From DATBDM01 sp036269915 (GTDB lineage Bacteria > Actinomycetota > Thermoleophilia > Solirubrobacterales > Solirubrobacteraceae), in assembly GCA_036269915.1 (NCBI GenBank), contig DATBDM010000212.1:1-22096 (forward strand): DNA of 22,096 bases. The letters are read 5' to 3'. The position numbers and the translations under genes are program-made. The notes below the pieces were generated by a model. The model did no database searches. It saw nothing but the letters and a program-made list of their open reading frames with translations, and was not told the origin of the DNA. Of the stretch, positions 1 through 7,582 are shown in pieces. Numbering within the stretch: position 1 is the stretch's first letter; every line of letters begins with the position of its first letter.

Positions 1-438
1 GCCGAGGGCGGCGAGCTCGTGGCGGACGGCATCGGGCTCGGCGCGCCAGCGCGCCTCGCGCACCGCGGCGTAGGCGACCTGCGGCACGTCGGCGGCGGCG
101 AGCACCTCCTTGAAGACCACCTTGTCCATGCACAGCGCGGAGGCGAGCACGCCGGCGCCGACGTAGGGCACGTCGAGCAGCTCGAGCAGCCCCTGGACGG
201 TGCCGTCCTCGCCGAACGGGCCGTGCAGGACGGGAAAGACGACGTCGGCGCCGAGCAGCCCCTCCCCAGGGCGCAGCGCCAGCGTCTCGTCCCCGTGGGT
301 CCACGTCCCCGCGCGCTCGATCGTCACCGGCAGCACCTCGTGGCCGGCGGCGGCGATCCCATCGCGGACGAAGGCGGCGGAGTCGAGCGAGACGTCGTGC
401 TCCGAGGAGCGGCCCCCGGCGAGGACGGCGACCTTCAT
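1..438 (-). CDS. ddl: D-alanine--D-alanine ligase, N-terminal part (runs off window)
   Basis: ATP-dependent cytoplasmic enzyme that joins two D-alanines to make the dipeptide end of the peptidoglycan precursor. Translating the minus strand from the ATG at 438 gives 146 residues with no stop before the window edge. The visible part is the N-terminal domain: MKVAVLAGGRSSEHDVS at the start (family GGRSSEHEVS), HGPFGEDGT near residue 81, and PYVGAGVLASALCMDK near residues 103-118. The ATP-grasp core and C-terminus lie outside the window (full proteins are roughly 300-370 aa). The ATG shares its A with the TGA of pknB (TGATG), so it is almost certainly co-transcribed and translationally coupled with the kinase. 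It is the last visible member of the wall-synthesis cluster. Family assignment is firm; substrate specificity cannot be checked without the C-terminal half. Confidence 0.93.
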   Translation of the reverse strand, partial: MKVAVLAGGRSSEHDVSLDSAAFVRDGIAAAGHEVLPVTIERAGTWTHGDETLALRPGEGLLGADVVFPVLHGPFGEDGTVQGLLELLDVPYVGAGVLASALCMDKVVFKEVLAAADVPQVAYAAVREARWRAEPDAVRHELAALG

Positions 439-2288
439 CAGGGCGTCGCGGTCGCGGTCGGCGACGCCGTCGCCGTCGGCGTCTGCGTCGTGTCGGGGGT
501 CGTCGGCGGCGTGAACTCTCCGAGGTGGATCGTCACCGTGGTGCCCCGGTCGACGCTCGTGCCGGCCTGTGGCTCCTGCTTGACGACGAGCCCGTCCTGG
601 TCGGGCGTGTCGACCGGGTCGCGCACGACCGTGACGTGCAGGTGGTTGTCGCGCAGCGCCTGGCGCGCCTCGTCCTTGGTGTCGCCGCCGACGTCCGGGA
701 CCTGGACCTGCGGCGGCGCCGTGGCCACGGTCAGCTTGACCGTGCTCCCCGGCTTGACCGAGGTGCCGCCCGCCGGCGACTGCGAGACCACCGTCCCGTC
801 CGGCTTGCTCGTCGTCTGCTGATCGGACTCGGTGACCTTGAAGCCCTTGCCCTCCAGCACGCCGCGCGCCTCGGCGACCGTCTTGCCGACGACCGAGGGG
901 ACCGCGACCGGCTGGGCGCCGCGCGAGACCGTCAGGCGGACCGTGCTGCCCTTCTCGGCCGTCGAGCCCTCGGGCGGGCTGGAGGAGATCACCTGGCCCG
1001 ACTTCACGTCGGCCGAGAACGCCTGGGTGGTCGAGACGTTGAAGCCCGCCGACTTGAGCGCCTTCTCCGCCTTCGCCTGCGGCATCCCCGTCACCGGCGG
1101 CACCGTGCCCGATCCCGGGCCGTCGGAGACGAACAGCCGCACGGTCGAGCCCTCGTCGGCCTGCTCGCCGGCGCCCGGGTTCTGCGTCGCGACGCGGTCC
1201 CTGGGCACCTTCGCGTTGACGACCCGCTGGATGTCGACCTCGAAGCCGCGGTTCTGCAGGGTCTGGGCGGCGACGCTCGAGCGCTCGCCGACGACGTCGG
1301 GGACCGCGGCCTGCTTGGGCGCCAGCAGCGTGTAGAGGCCGAAGGCGATCACCGCCAGGGCGAGCAGCGCCAGCAGCCACAGCCACCAGCGGCGGCCGCG
1401 CTCCTGCTCCTCGACGACCACCGCCGGGCCCGCCGGCGCGTAGGCCGGAGCCTCCATCGGCGCGTCGCGCGCGGCCTGCAGCGCGGCGATGAACGCGTCG
1501 GCGTCCTGGAAGCGGTCCTCCGGGGCCTTGGCCAGCGCGCGCATGGTCACGGCGTCGAGCGCGGGCGGGACCGCCGGGTTGAGCTCGGCGGGCGGGACCG
1601 GGGTCTCGGAGACGTGGCGGACGGCGATCGAGACCGGCGACTCGGCGTCGAAGGGCACCCGCCCGGTCAGCAGCTCGTAGAGGGTCACCCCGACCGAGTA
1701 GAGGTCGGAGCGCCCGTCGACCGGGAGCCCCTGCGCCTGCTCGGGCGACAGGTAGTGCGCGGTGCCCATGATCGCCCCGGTCTCGGTCATCTGCGACGCG
1801 CCGGCGCGGGCGATGCCGAAGTCGGTGACCTTGACGCGGCCCTCCTCGTCGAGGATCACGTTGTGGGGCTTGAGATCGCGGTGGACGATCCCGTGCTTGT
1901 GCGCGTAGCGGGCCGCGCGCAGGATCTGGATGACGACGTCGACGGCCAGCGCGGGCGGCAGCGCCCCGCGCTCGCGGACGATCTCCTTCAGCGTGGGGCC
2001 CTCGATGTACTCCATCGCGATGTAGGGCGTGCCGTCCCACTCGCCGCGGTCGAAGACGGCGACGACGTTGGGGTGCTGCAGGCCCGCGGCGTGCGAGGCC
2101 TCCCGGCGGAACCGCTCGACGAACTGCGGGTCGGCGGCGAAGCGCGGGTGCAGCACCTTCAGGGCGACGCGCCGGCCAAGCTCCTCGTCGTTCGCGCACC
2201 ACACGTCCGCCATGCCGCCGGAGCCGATCCGCGCCACCAGCCGGTAGCGGCCGTCGACGAGGACGTCGGGCTGGAGGTGCGCGGTCAC
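438..2288 (-). CDS. pknB: PASTA-domain Ser/Thr protein kinase PknB
   Basis: Transmembrane Hanks-type kinase that senses muropeptides or lipid II outside the cell and phosphorylates wall and division proteins. The 616-aa product has a cytoplasmic kinase domain (about 14-270): glycine loop GSGGMADVW at 22-30, lysine K44, catalytic HRDLKPHN at 136-143, DFG at 156-158, an activation loop with threonines (TETGAIMGT), and SPE at 181-183. A basic-flanked membrane segment covers about 301-321. Four extracellular PASTA repeats follow (about 328-388, 396-456, 462-522, 528-589), then a Thr/Pro/Ala-rich tail. Four PASTA repeats match mycobacterial PknB. Start is GTG immediately after the pbpA TGA. The stop shares one base with the ddl start. 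Order rodA-pbpA-pknB is the classic actinobacterial arrangement, but the pknA normally between pbpA and pknB is missing here. Confidence 0.97.
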   Translation of the reverse strand: MTAHLQPDVLVDGRYRLVARIGSGGMADVWCANDEELGRRVALKVLHPRFAADPQFVERFRREASHAAGLQHPNVVAVFDRGEWDGTPYIAMEYIEGPTLKEIVRERGALPPALAVDVVIQILRAARYAHKHGIVHRDLKPHNVILDEEGRVKVTDFGIARAGASQMTETGAIMGTAHYLSPEQAQGLPVDGRSDLYSVGVTLYELLTGRVPFDAESPVSIAVRHVSETPVPPAELNPAVPPALDAVTMRALAKAPEDRFQDADAFIAALQAARDAPMEAPAYAPAGPAVVVEEQERGRRWWLWLLALLALAVIAFGLYTLLAPKQAAVPDVVGERSSVAAQTLQNRGFEVDIQRVVNAKVPRDRVATQNPGAGEQADEGSTVRLFVSDGPGSGTVPPVTGMPQAKAEKALKSAGFNVSTTQAFSADVKSGQVISSSPPEGSTAEKGSTVRLTVSRGAQPVAVPSVVGKTVAEARGVLEGKGFKVTESDQQTTSKPDGTVVSQSPAGGTSVKPGSTVKLTVATAPPQVQVPDVGGDTKDEARQALRDNHLHVTVVRDPVDTPDQDGLVVKQEPQAGTSVDRGTTVTIHLGEFTPPTTPDTTQTPTATASPTATATP

Positions 2289-3668
2289 TCAGCCACCCAG
2301 CGCCTGGAGGACCTGCTTGGCCACGGGACCCGCGACGGGACCGCCGGTCCCGTGCGCCCGCTCGATCACGACGGCGACCGCGTCCTTGGGCGTGAAGCCG
2401 ATGAACCAGAGGTCGTTGATGCCCGCCGCCGGGTCGACCTCGGCGGTGCCGGTCTTGCCCGCGACCTTGACGCCGCTGAGCGCGGCGGCCGTGCCCGTGC
2501 CCTCGTTGACGACGCGGTACATCATCTGCGTCAGCTCGCCGGCGGCCTTGCTCGACATCACGCGCGTGGCCACCTTGCCGAGCGGATGCGCCACCGTGCG
2601 CCCGTCGGGGTCGATCACCCGCTCGACGATGCGCGGCTCCATACGCACGCCGCCGTTGCCGATCGTCTGGGCGACGGTCGCCATCTGCAGCGGCGTGACC
2701 AGCAGCTTGTCCTGGCCGATCGCCATGCGCCCGACGTCGATGAACTGCGAGGTCGGCGGCAGCAGCCTCCCGTTGCGGTACTCGCCGCTGGGCAGCATCT
2801 GACGGCCGGGGTAGTCCATCGGCGGGTCCGCGTAGAAGCCGAACTTGCGCATGTAGTCGGCCATCGTCGCCTTGCCGACGTGGACGCCGACCTGCGCCCA
2901 GACCGTGTTGATCGAGTTCGTCAGCGCTGTCGTGAGGTCGACCTGGCCGAACTGCTCGCCCCCGAAGTTCGACAGCGGCGCGCCGGAGATCGTCTGCGGG
3001 CTGTGGCCGTCGAGCGTCGAGTTGGGCGTGTAGCGGCCGGAGTCGAGCGCCGCCGCGGCGGTCACGGTCTTGAACGTCGAGCCCGGCGGGTAGCGGCCCT
3101 GGGTCGCGCGGTTGAAGGTCGACGCGTTCTTCGGATCGTTCGGGTCAAACGACGGCGTCGCCGCCATCACGCGCACCGCGCCCGAGTGGACGTCGAGCGC
3201 CACGACCGCCCCGGCGCGGCCGTTGAGCCCCGCGTAGGCGGCCTTCTGGCCGGCGGGCGAGAGCGTCGTCTTGAGGTCGTCGCCCTCGTCCTGCGGGCCC
3301 AGTAGCCGCGAGATCGCCCCGATGGCCGTCGTCTCGCGGCCCGACAGCGCATCGTTGTAGGAGTCCTCGAGGCCGACCCGCCCGCGGTCGATCGAGAAGA
3401 AGCCGACCGGATGCGCGAACAGGTCGCTGGTCGGGTAGCGCCGCGCGTAGCGGCCCTGGCCGATCGGGCGCGACACGGCCAGCGCGGAGCCGTCGGCGGC
3501 GCGGATGACCCCGCGCTTGATGCGCTCCTCCTGCAGGAGGATGCGGTGGTTGGCCGGGTTCTCGCGCAGCGCCTGCGCGTCGAACACCGTCCAGCGCGAC
3601 GTGAAGCCGACGAGCACCGCGAAGAGCACGACGACGAGGACGAAGAGACGGCCGACGGGCTTGTTCAC
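2289..3668 (-). CDS. pbpA: Class B penicillin-binding protein (PbpA-type transpeptidase)
   Basis: Membrane-anchored D,D-transpeptidase that cross-links peptidoglycan, working with the adjacent SEDS glycosyltransferase. I place the start at the GTG at 3668, which overlaps the rodA stop by four bases (GTGA); the open frame continues far upstream, but that part is only the shadow of rodA. The 459-aa protein has one N-terminal membrane helix (about 7-22), a short non-catalytic region, and a transpeptidase domain with all three active-site motifs: STFK at 197-200 (S197 nucleophile), SIN at 252-254 and KTG at 405-407. Length is close to actinobacterial PbpA (somewhat under 500 aa). It lacks PASTA domains, which separates it from some FtsI/PBP proteins. 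Stop TGA directly abuts the pknB GTG start. Predicted target of beta-lactams and probably of PknB regulation (context inference). Confidence 0.94.
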   Translation of the reverse strand: MNKPVGRLFVLVVVLFAVLVGFTSRWTVFDAQALRENPANHRILLQEERIKRGVIRAADGSALAVSRPIGQGRYARRYPTSDLFAHPVGFFSIDRGRVGLEDSYNDALSGRETTAIGAISRLLGPQDEGDDLKTTLSPAGQKAAYAGLNGRAGAVVALDVHSGAVRVMAATPSFDPNDPKNASTFNRATQGRYPPGSTFKTVTAAAALDSGRYTPNSTLDGHSPQTISGAPLSNFGGEQFGQVDLTTALTNSINTVWAQVGVHVGKATMADYMRKFGFYADPPMDYPGRQMLPSGEYRNGRLLPPTSQFIDVGRMAIGQDKLLVTPLQMATVAQTIGNGGVRMEPRIVERVIDPDGRTVAHPLGKVATRVMSSKAAGELTQMMYRVVNEGTGTAAALSGVKVAGKTGTAEVDPAAGINDLWFIGFTPKDAVAVVIERAHGTGGPVAGPVAKQVLQALGG

Positions 3669-4981
3669 CGGCGCCGCCTCCCCACGTTGCCGGCCGCCGG
3701 CCGCCGCGCCTTGTCGGAGACGATCAGCAGCAGGGCCAGCAGGATGAAGTTGGCCATGATCGACGAGCCGCCGTAGGAGACGAACGGCAGCGTCACGCCG
3801 GTCAGCGGGATCACGCGTGTGACACCGCCGACGATCACGAACACCTGCAGGGCGAAGACCGACGAGAGGCCGACCGCGAGCAGCTTCGAGAACGAGTCGC
3901 TCGCGACCATCGCCGTCTTGAAGCCGCGCTCGGCGAAGAGCAGGTACACGAGGATCAGCCCGCACGCCCCGACGAGCCCGAGCTCGTTGACGATCACCGC
4001 GTAGATCAGGTCGGTCTGCGGCGCGGGGATCAGCGTCGTGTGCCCGACGGTCAACAACGACGCGCCGAAGCCCGTACCGAAGAGCCCTCCGTCGGCCTGG
4101 GCGAACATCGACTGCGCGATCTGGTAGCCGGAGCCCTCGACCCAGCGCGGGTTGAACGGGTTCAGCCAGACGTCGACGCGATCCTGCACGTGCGGGACGT
4201 GGGTGGCCATGAACCAGGCGCCGAGCCCGAACAGGATCAGCCCGAAGAGCACGAACGACGGCCGGTTCGTCGCCACGTAGAGCAGCGCGAGGAACCCGCC
4301 GAAGTACATCAGCGAGGAGCCGAGGTCGCGGATGAAGATCAGCATCAGCATCGCCGCGCCCCACACGAACAGCAGCGGGCCGAGCGTGCGCAGCGGCGGC
4401 AGCGCGAAGCCGAGGATCTTCGTCTGCCCCTGCACGAGCAGCTGTCGCGTGTCGCGCAGGTAGGACGCCAGGAAGATCATGATCGCGAGCTTCCCGAACT
4501 CCGCCGACTGGAAGGCGATCGGGCCGATCTTGATCCCCAGGTACGCGCCGTTGACGGGATCTCCGATGATCGGCAGGCGCGGCAGGAACAGCAGCACCAG
4601 CCCGACGAGCGCGATCGTGTACCGGTAGCGCTCGAGCACGCGCAGGTCGCGCACGAACAGGATCGTCACCGTGAAGAGGATCAGCCCGACGACGAACCAC
4701 CCCGCCTGCTGGCGGGCCAGCGTGTCGTTGATCCGGTAGATGATCACCAGCCCGAAGCAGGCGAGCACCGCGACCAGCGGGAACAGGTACGGGTCCGCGT
4801 AGGGCAGCGTGAAGCGGATCACGAGGTGCGTCACCAGGCACAGCCCGAGGAACGCCGCCCCGTAGGTCAGCGACACGTTGGAGACGACGTTGGACTCCTG
4901 GATGAAGATCGCCGTGAAGCCGGCGATCAGCAGCAGCGTCGCGGGGACGAGCGCGACCAGCTCGCGGTTGCGGGCCGTCAC
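3665..4981 (-). CDS. rodA: SEDS peptidoglycan glycosyltransferase RodA/FtsW family
   Basis: Polytopic membrane enzyme that polymerises lipid II into glycan strands. The 438-aa product has about ten to twelve hydrophobic segments. Family signatures seen: FQSAEFGKLAIMIFLASYL at 157-175, IRDLGSSLMYFGGFLALL at 217-234, GSGYQIAQSMFAQADGGLFG at 283-302, the catalytic-loop aspartate in PQTDLIYAVIVNELGLVG (D324), and LTGVTLPFVSYGGSS at 393-407. The start is GTG at 4981, which overlaps the pstP TGA by four bases (GTGA); the end overlaps pbpA in the same way. Pairing with pbpA in one coupled unit supports a RodA-PBP polymerase/cross-linker complex. FtsW cannot be strictly excluded from sequence alone, but conserved gene order (fhaB-pstP-rodA-pbpA) argues for RodA. 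Confidence 0.96.
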   Translation of the reverse strand: MTARNRELVALVPATLLLIAGFTAIFIQESNVVSNVSLTYGAAFLGLCLVTHLVIRFTLPYADPYLFPLVAVLACFGLVIIYRINDTLARQQAGWFVVGLILFTVTILFVRDLRVLERYRYTIALVGLVLLFLPRLPIIGDPVNGAYLGIKIGPIAFQSAEFGKLAIMIFLASYLRDTRQLLVQGQTKILGFALPPLRTLGPLLFVWGAAMLMLIFIRDLGSSLMYFGGFLALLYVATNRPSFVLFGLILFGLGAWFMATHVPHVQDRVDVWLNPFNPRWVEGSGYQIAQSMFAQADGGLFGTGFGASLLTVGHTTLIPAPQTDLIYAVIVNELGLVGACGLILVYLLFAERGFKTAMVASDSFSKLLAVGLSSVFALQVFVIVGGVTRVIPLTGVTLPFVSYGGSSIMANFILLALLLIVSDKARRPAAGNVGRRRR

Positions 4982-6255
4982 GGCTGGAGCTTCCCCGTCT
5001 CGAGGGCGTTGACGAGGTTCTCGGCGTCGTCGAGCGAGCGCAGCTTGTGGTCGGTGAAGGTCTTGCGGCGCGCGGGCGGGATCTCGGCCAGCGTCACGCC
5101 CGAGCCGGTGTGCCGGCTGTAGAGCTTGAGGCCGAGCGGGAGCTCGTAGGGCAGGCCCTCGTAGATCGTGACCGCGTTGCCGTGCTGCGGGTCGGTGCCG
5201 ACGAAGTACACGACGCGCGACGCGGTCCAGAACGCCGCCGCGACGATGAACACGAACACGGCGAGGACGATCGCCCCGACGGGCACCCGGCGACGGCGGC
5301 GCGCCTTGGGCGTCGCCGCGGGCTCCGGGTCCCGCCGCTCGCGGCGCGGCGGGTGCTCCTCGGGCTCGGCGCGCGGGCGCACGGCGGACATCGCCATCGT
5401 GGCCTGGCGGCGGTAGTTGGCCTCGCTCTCGTCGCCGGCCGGCGGCCCGGAGCGCAGGCCCTCGCGGTCGGACGTCGAGTACTCGGAGGTGTCGGCGTCG
5501 GAGCGGCTCGCGGGCGCGCCGGAGGCGGCGCCGGCGCCTGAGACCTCCTCGAGCCGGAAGAGCACGACGGTGATGTTGTCGCGCCCGCCCGCGTCGTTGG
5601 CGGCGTCGATCAGCGCGCGTCCCGCCTCCTCGAGCGAGCCGGCACGGGTGAGGATCGGCGCCAGGCGCGACTCCGGGATCATCGAGGTGAGGCCGTCCGA
5701 GCAGACGAGGAAGACGTCGCCGGCACGGGCCTGGAAGGCCTCGAGGTCGACCTGGACGTTGGGCTCGGGCCCGAGCGCGCGGGTGATCACGGAGCGCTGC
5801 GGGTGCGTCTCGGCCTGCTCCTCGGTCAGCTTGCCGCGCTCGATGAGCTCGTTGACCAGCGAGTGGTCGCGGGTGAGCCGCACGACCTCGCCGTCGCGCA
5901 TCAGGTAGGCCCGTGAGTCGCCGACGTGGGCGATCGTCACCTCGCTGTGGCCGACGTGCGCGGCGGTGACCGTGGTGCCCATCCCGGCCAGCTCGGCCTC
6001 CGCGCGCGAGCGGTCGTGGATGCGGCGGTTCGCGTCCTCGATGATGCGCGCGAGGCCCTCGGCGACCGTACCGCCGTCGGGCAGCCCGTGCTCGAACGAG
6101 GCCGCGGCGATCTCCGACGCGACCTCGCCGGCCTGCGCGCCGCCCATCCCGTCGGCGACGACGAACAGCGGGGCGCGGACGAAGTAGTTGTCCTCGTTGC
6201 CCTGCCGCTGGCGCCCCAGGTCGGACCCGTACCAGTGCTCGGCGATCCTCAGCAC
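4978..6255 (-). CDS. pstP: PP2C-family Ser/Thr protein phosphatase PstP
   Basis: Metal-dependent phosphatase that reverses PknB-type phosphorylation. In the 425-aa product the PP2C domain is about 5-236 and carries the family motifs: SDLGRQRQGNEDNY at 11-24 with D22, VADGMGG at 33-39 (D35), GMGTTV at 91-96, AHVGDSRAYL at 109-118, CSDGLT at 185-190 (D187) and GGRDNITVVL at 223-232 (D226). A low-complexity, charged juxtamembrane linker (about 240-322) precedes one membrane helix (about 325-347) and a short outer tail of about 75 residues, shorter than in M. tuberculosis PstP (family memory, not measured here). Start is GTG at 6255, one base after the fhaB stop; the stop overlaps rodA. Likely substrates are the two kinases in this cluster and their targets. 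Confidence 0.96.
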   Translation of the reverse strand: MLRIAEHWYGSDLGRQRQGNEDNYFVRAPLFVVADGMGGAQAGEVASEIAAASFEHGLPDGGTVAEGLARIIEDANRRIHDRSRAEAELAGMGTTVTAAHVGHSEVTIAHVGDSRAYLMRDGEVVRLTRDHSLVNELIERGKLTEEQAETHPQRSVITRALGPEPNVQVDLEAFQARAGDVFLVCSDGLTSMIPESRLAPILTRAGSLEEAGRALIDAANDAGGRDNITVVLFRLEEVSGAGAASGAPASRSDADTSEYSTSDREGLRSGPPAGDESEANYRRQATMAMSAVRPRAEPEEHPPRRERRDPEPAATPKARRRRRVPVGAIVLAVFVFIVAAAFWTASRVVYFVGTDPQHGNAVTIYEGLPYELPLGLKLYSRHTGSGVTLAEIPPARRKTFTDHKLRSLDDAENLVNALETGKLQP

Positions 6256-6256
6256 G

Positions 6257-6763
6257 TCAACGCTCGAAGGAGAACTCCGAGTCCCCGATCTTGATGCGAT
6301 CGCCGATGTGCAGGGGCTGCGGACCGCGCAGCGGCTCGCCGTTCAGGTAGGTGCCGTTGGTGGAGCCAAGGTCTTCCAACACGATCACGTCCCCCTCCGC
6401 GACCAGCCGCGCGTGTCGCGTCGAGGCAAAGGCGTCCTCGAGGCGGATGTCCGCGCTGTCTCCCCGGCCGAGCAGCGCGCCGTCGGAGAGATCATAGGCG
6501 GAGCCCGACCGCAGGCCGGCCGCGGTGTGCACGCGCAGCTTCGGGGGGCCTTCGGCGGCGTCGCGCGGCGGGCCGCCGAGGCCGTCGGAGGCGACGTGCA
6601 TGCCGGTCGCGTCCTCGTAGTCGACACGCTGGGCCCCGCCGTTCTCGGACGCCCCGCCGGAGCGCAGATCGCGCAGCGCGGAGCGCGCCATCCAGACGAG
6701 GAACAGGTACAGGACGATGAGGAAGCCGAACTTGAGCGCGACGGCGACGGGATCCAGCTGCAC
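6257..6763 (-). CDS. fhaB: FHA-domain membrane protein FhaB (FipA-like)
   Basis: Small phosphothreonine-reading protein tethered to the membrane. The 168-aa product has one N-terminal helix (about 8-26), a flexible linker rich in Gly/Asp/Ala (about 33-75), and a C-terminal FHA domain (about 77-166) with GRGDSADI at 99-106, STRHARL at 114-120 and GSTNGTYLNG at 133-142. These carry the Arg, Ser-x-x-His and Asn residues used for phospho-Thr binding. Size and architecture match actinobacterial FhaB, which links kinase signalling to division proteins. The GTG start at 6763 lies six bases after the fhaA TAG; its TGA is one base before the pstP start. So it is embedded in the operon between the larger FHA protein and the phosphatase. 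Confidence 0.95.
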   Translation of the reverse strand: MQLDPVAVALKFGFLIVLYLFLVWMARSALRDLRSGGASENGGAQRVDYEDATGMHVASDGLGGPPRDAAEGPPKLRVHTAAGLRSGSAYDLSDGALLGRGDSADIRLEDAFASTRHARLVAEGDVIVLEDLGSTNGTYLNGEPLRGPQPLHIGDRIKIGDSEFSFER

Positions 6764-6769
6764 GGTGGC

Positions 6770-7531
6770 CTACTTGAGGTCGAAGGTGAGGCGGGACGTC
6801 CCGAGCTCGACGACGTCGCCGGGCTTGAGCGATTGCGGCCGCGAGGCGTCGATGCGGCGGCCGTTGACCTTGACGCCGTTGGTCGAGCCGAGGTCGCGGA
6901 CGACCCAGGATCCACCCGACGGGCGGACCTCGGCGTGGTGGCGGGAGACGTTCGCGTCGTCGAGCGTGATGTCGCAGTCGCGCGAGCGGCCGAGGACGGC
7001 GCCGTCGGACTTCAGGACCTCGGCGCGCCCGTCGATGCGCAGCACCGCGCTGCCGCGCTTGGGATCGGGCGCCCGCAGCGGCTCGGCCAGGCGCTCGGAG
7101 GTCGAGTAGACCATCGTGTGCCCGTGGTCGCCCTGGCTCGGCGCCTCGTCGCGGTCGGCCTCCGCGTGGACGAGCCGCGCCTGGATGCCGAACTCGCCGA
7201 GCCGCAGGCGCTCGTCGGTCCGGAACTCGATCGTCGGCCGCGTGGCCAGCGAGACGCGCTCGCGGCGCGCGTGCTCGAGCAGGTAGCCGCTCAGCTCTGA
7301 GCGCAGGTCGGACTCGTAGCCCTCGAACTGCTTGCGATCGTCGGGCGAGAGCCAGACCACGTACTCGTTCGGCGCGTACGTGCGCGACAGCGACGTCACC
7401 CGGTGCTCGTCGAGCTCGCGGGCGAGCTTGCGCGCGATCTCGACCGGGCGCACCTCGGACTTGAAGGCGCGCGAGAAGGTGCCCTCGACCAGCCCGGCGA
7501 GCTTGGACTCGAGGTTGCGGAGGACGCTCAT
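6770..7531 (-). CDS. fhaA: FhaA: DUF3662 plus FHA domain protein
   Basis: Cytoplasmic phospho-peptide reader with an N-terminal DUF3662 domain and a C-terminal FHA domain; the M. tuberculosis counterpart binds phosphorylated MviN (MurJ) pseudokinase and so regulates lipid II flipping. In this 253-aa protein DUF3662 covers about 1-122 (LESKLAGLVEGTFSRAFKSE near the start). A short linker (about 123-160) leads to the FHA domain with GRSRDCDI at 181-188, SRHHAEV at 196-202 and GSTNGVKVNG at 215-224. The long low-complexity linker of mycobacterial FhaA (which is about twice as long) is absent. The ATG at 7531 has only a weak ribosome-binding sequence. It lies 51 bases downstream of the membrane kinase gene and six bases upstream of fhaB, so it is probably the second gene of the operon. 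Confidence 0.95.
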   Translation of the reverse strand: MSVLRNLESKLAGLVEGTFSRAFKSEVRPVEIARKLARELDEHRVTSLSRTYAPNEYVVWLSPDDRKQFEGYESDLRSELSGYLLEHARRERVSLATRPTIEFRTDERLRLGEFGIQARLVHAEADRDEAPSQGDHGHTMVYSTSERLAEPLRAPDPKRGSAVLRIDGRAEVLKSDGAVLGRSRDCDITLDDANVSRHHAEVRPSGGSWVVRDLGSTNGVKVNGRRIDASRPQSLKPGDVVELGTSRLTFDLK

Positions 7532-7582
7532 CGGCGGCTTGGATGGACGGTGACCGGGGTCAAGGGCGTCATTGCGAACCCG

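Noticed and set aside
525..3305. 926-residue plus-strand open frame
   Set aside because: Arg/Asp/Val-rich antisense shadow of pknB and pbpA caused by high GC codon bias; no domain or ribosome site.
3669..4841. In-frame upstream extension of pbpA
   Set aside because: Arg/Ala/Pro-rich nonsense lying over rodA in another frame; the GTGA overlap and membrane anchor fix the start at 3668.
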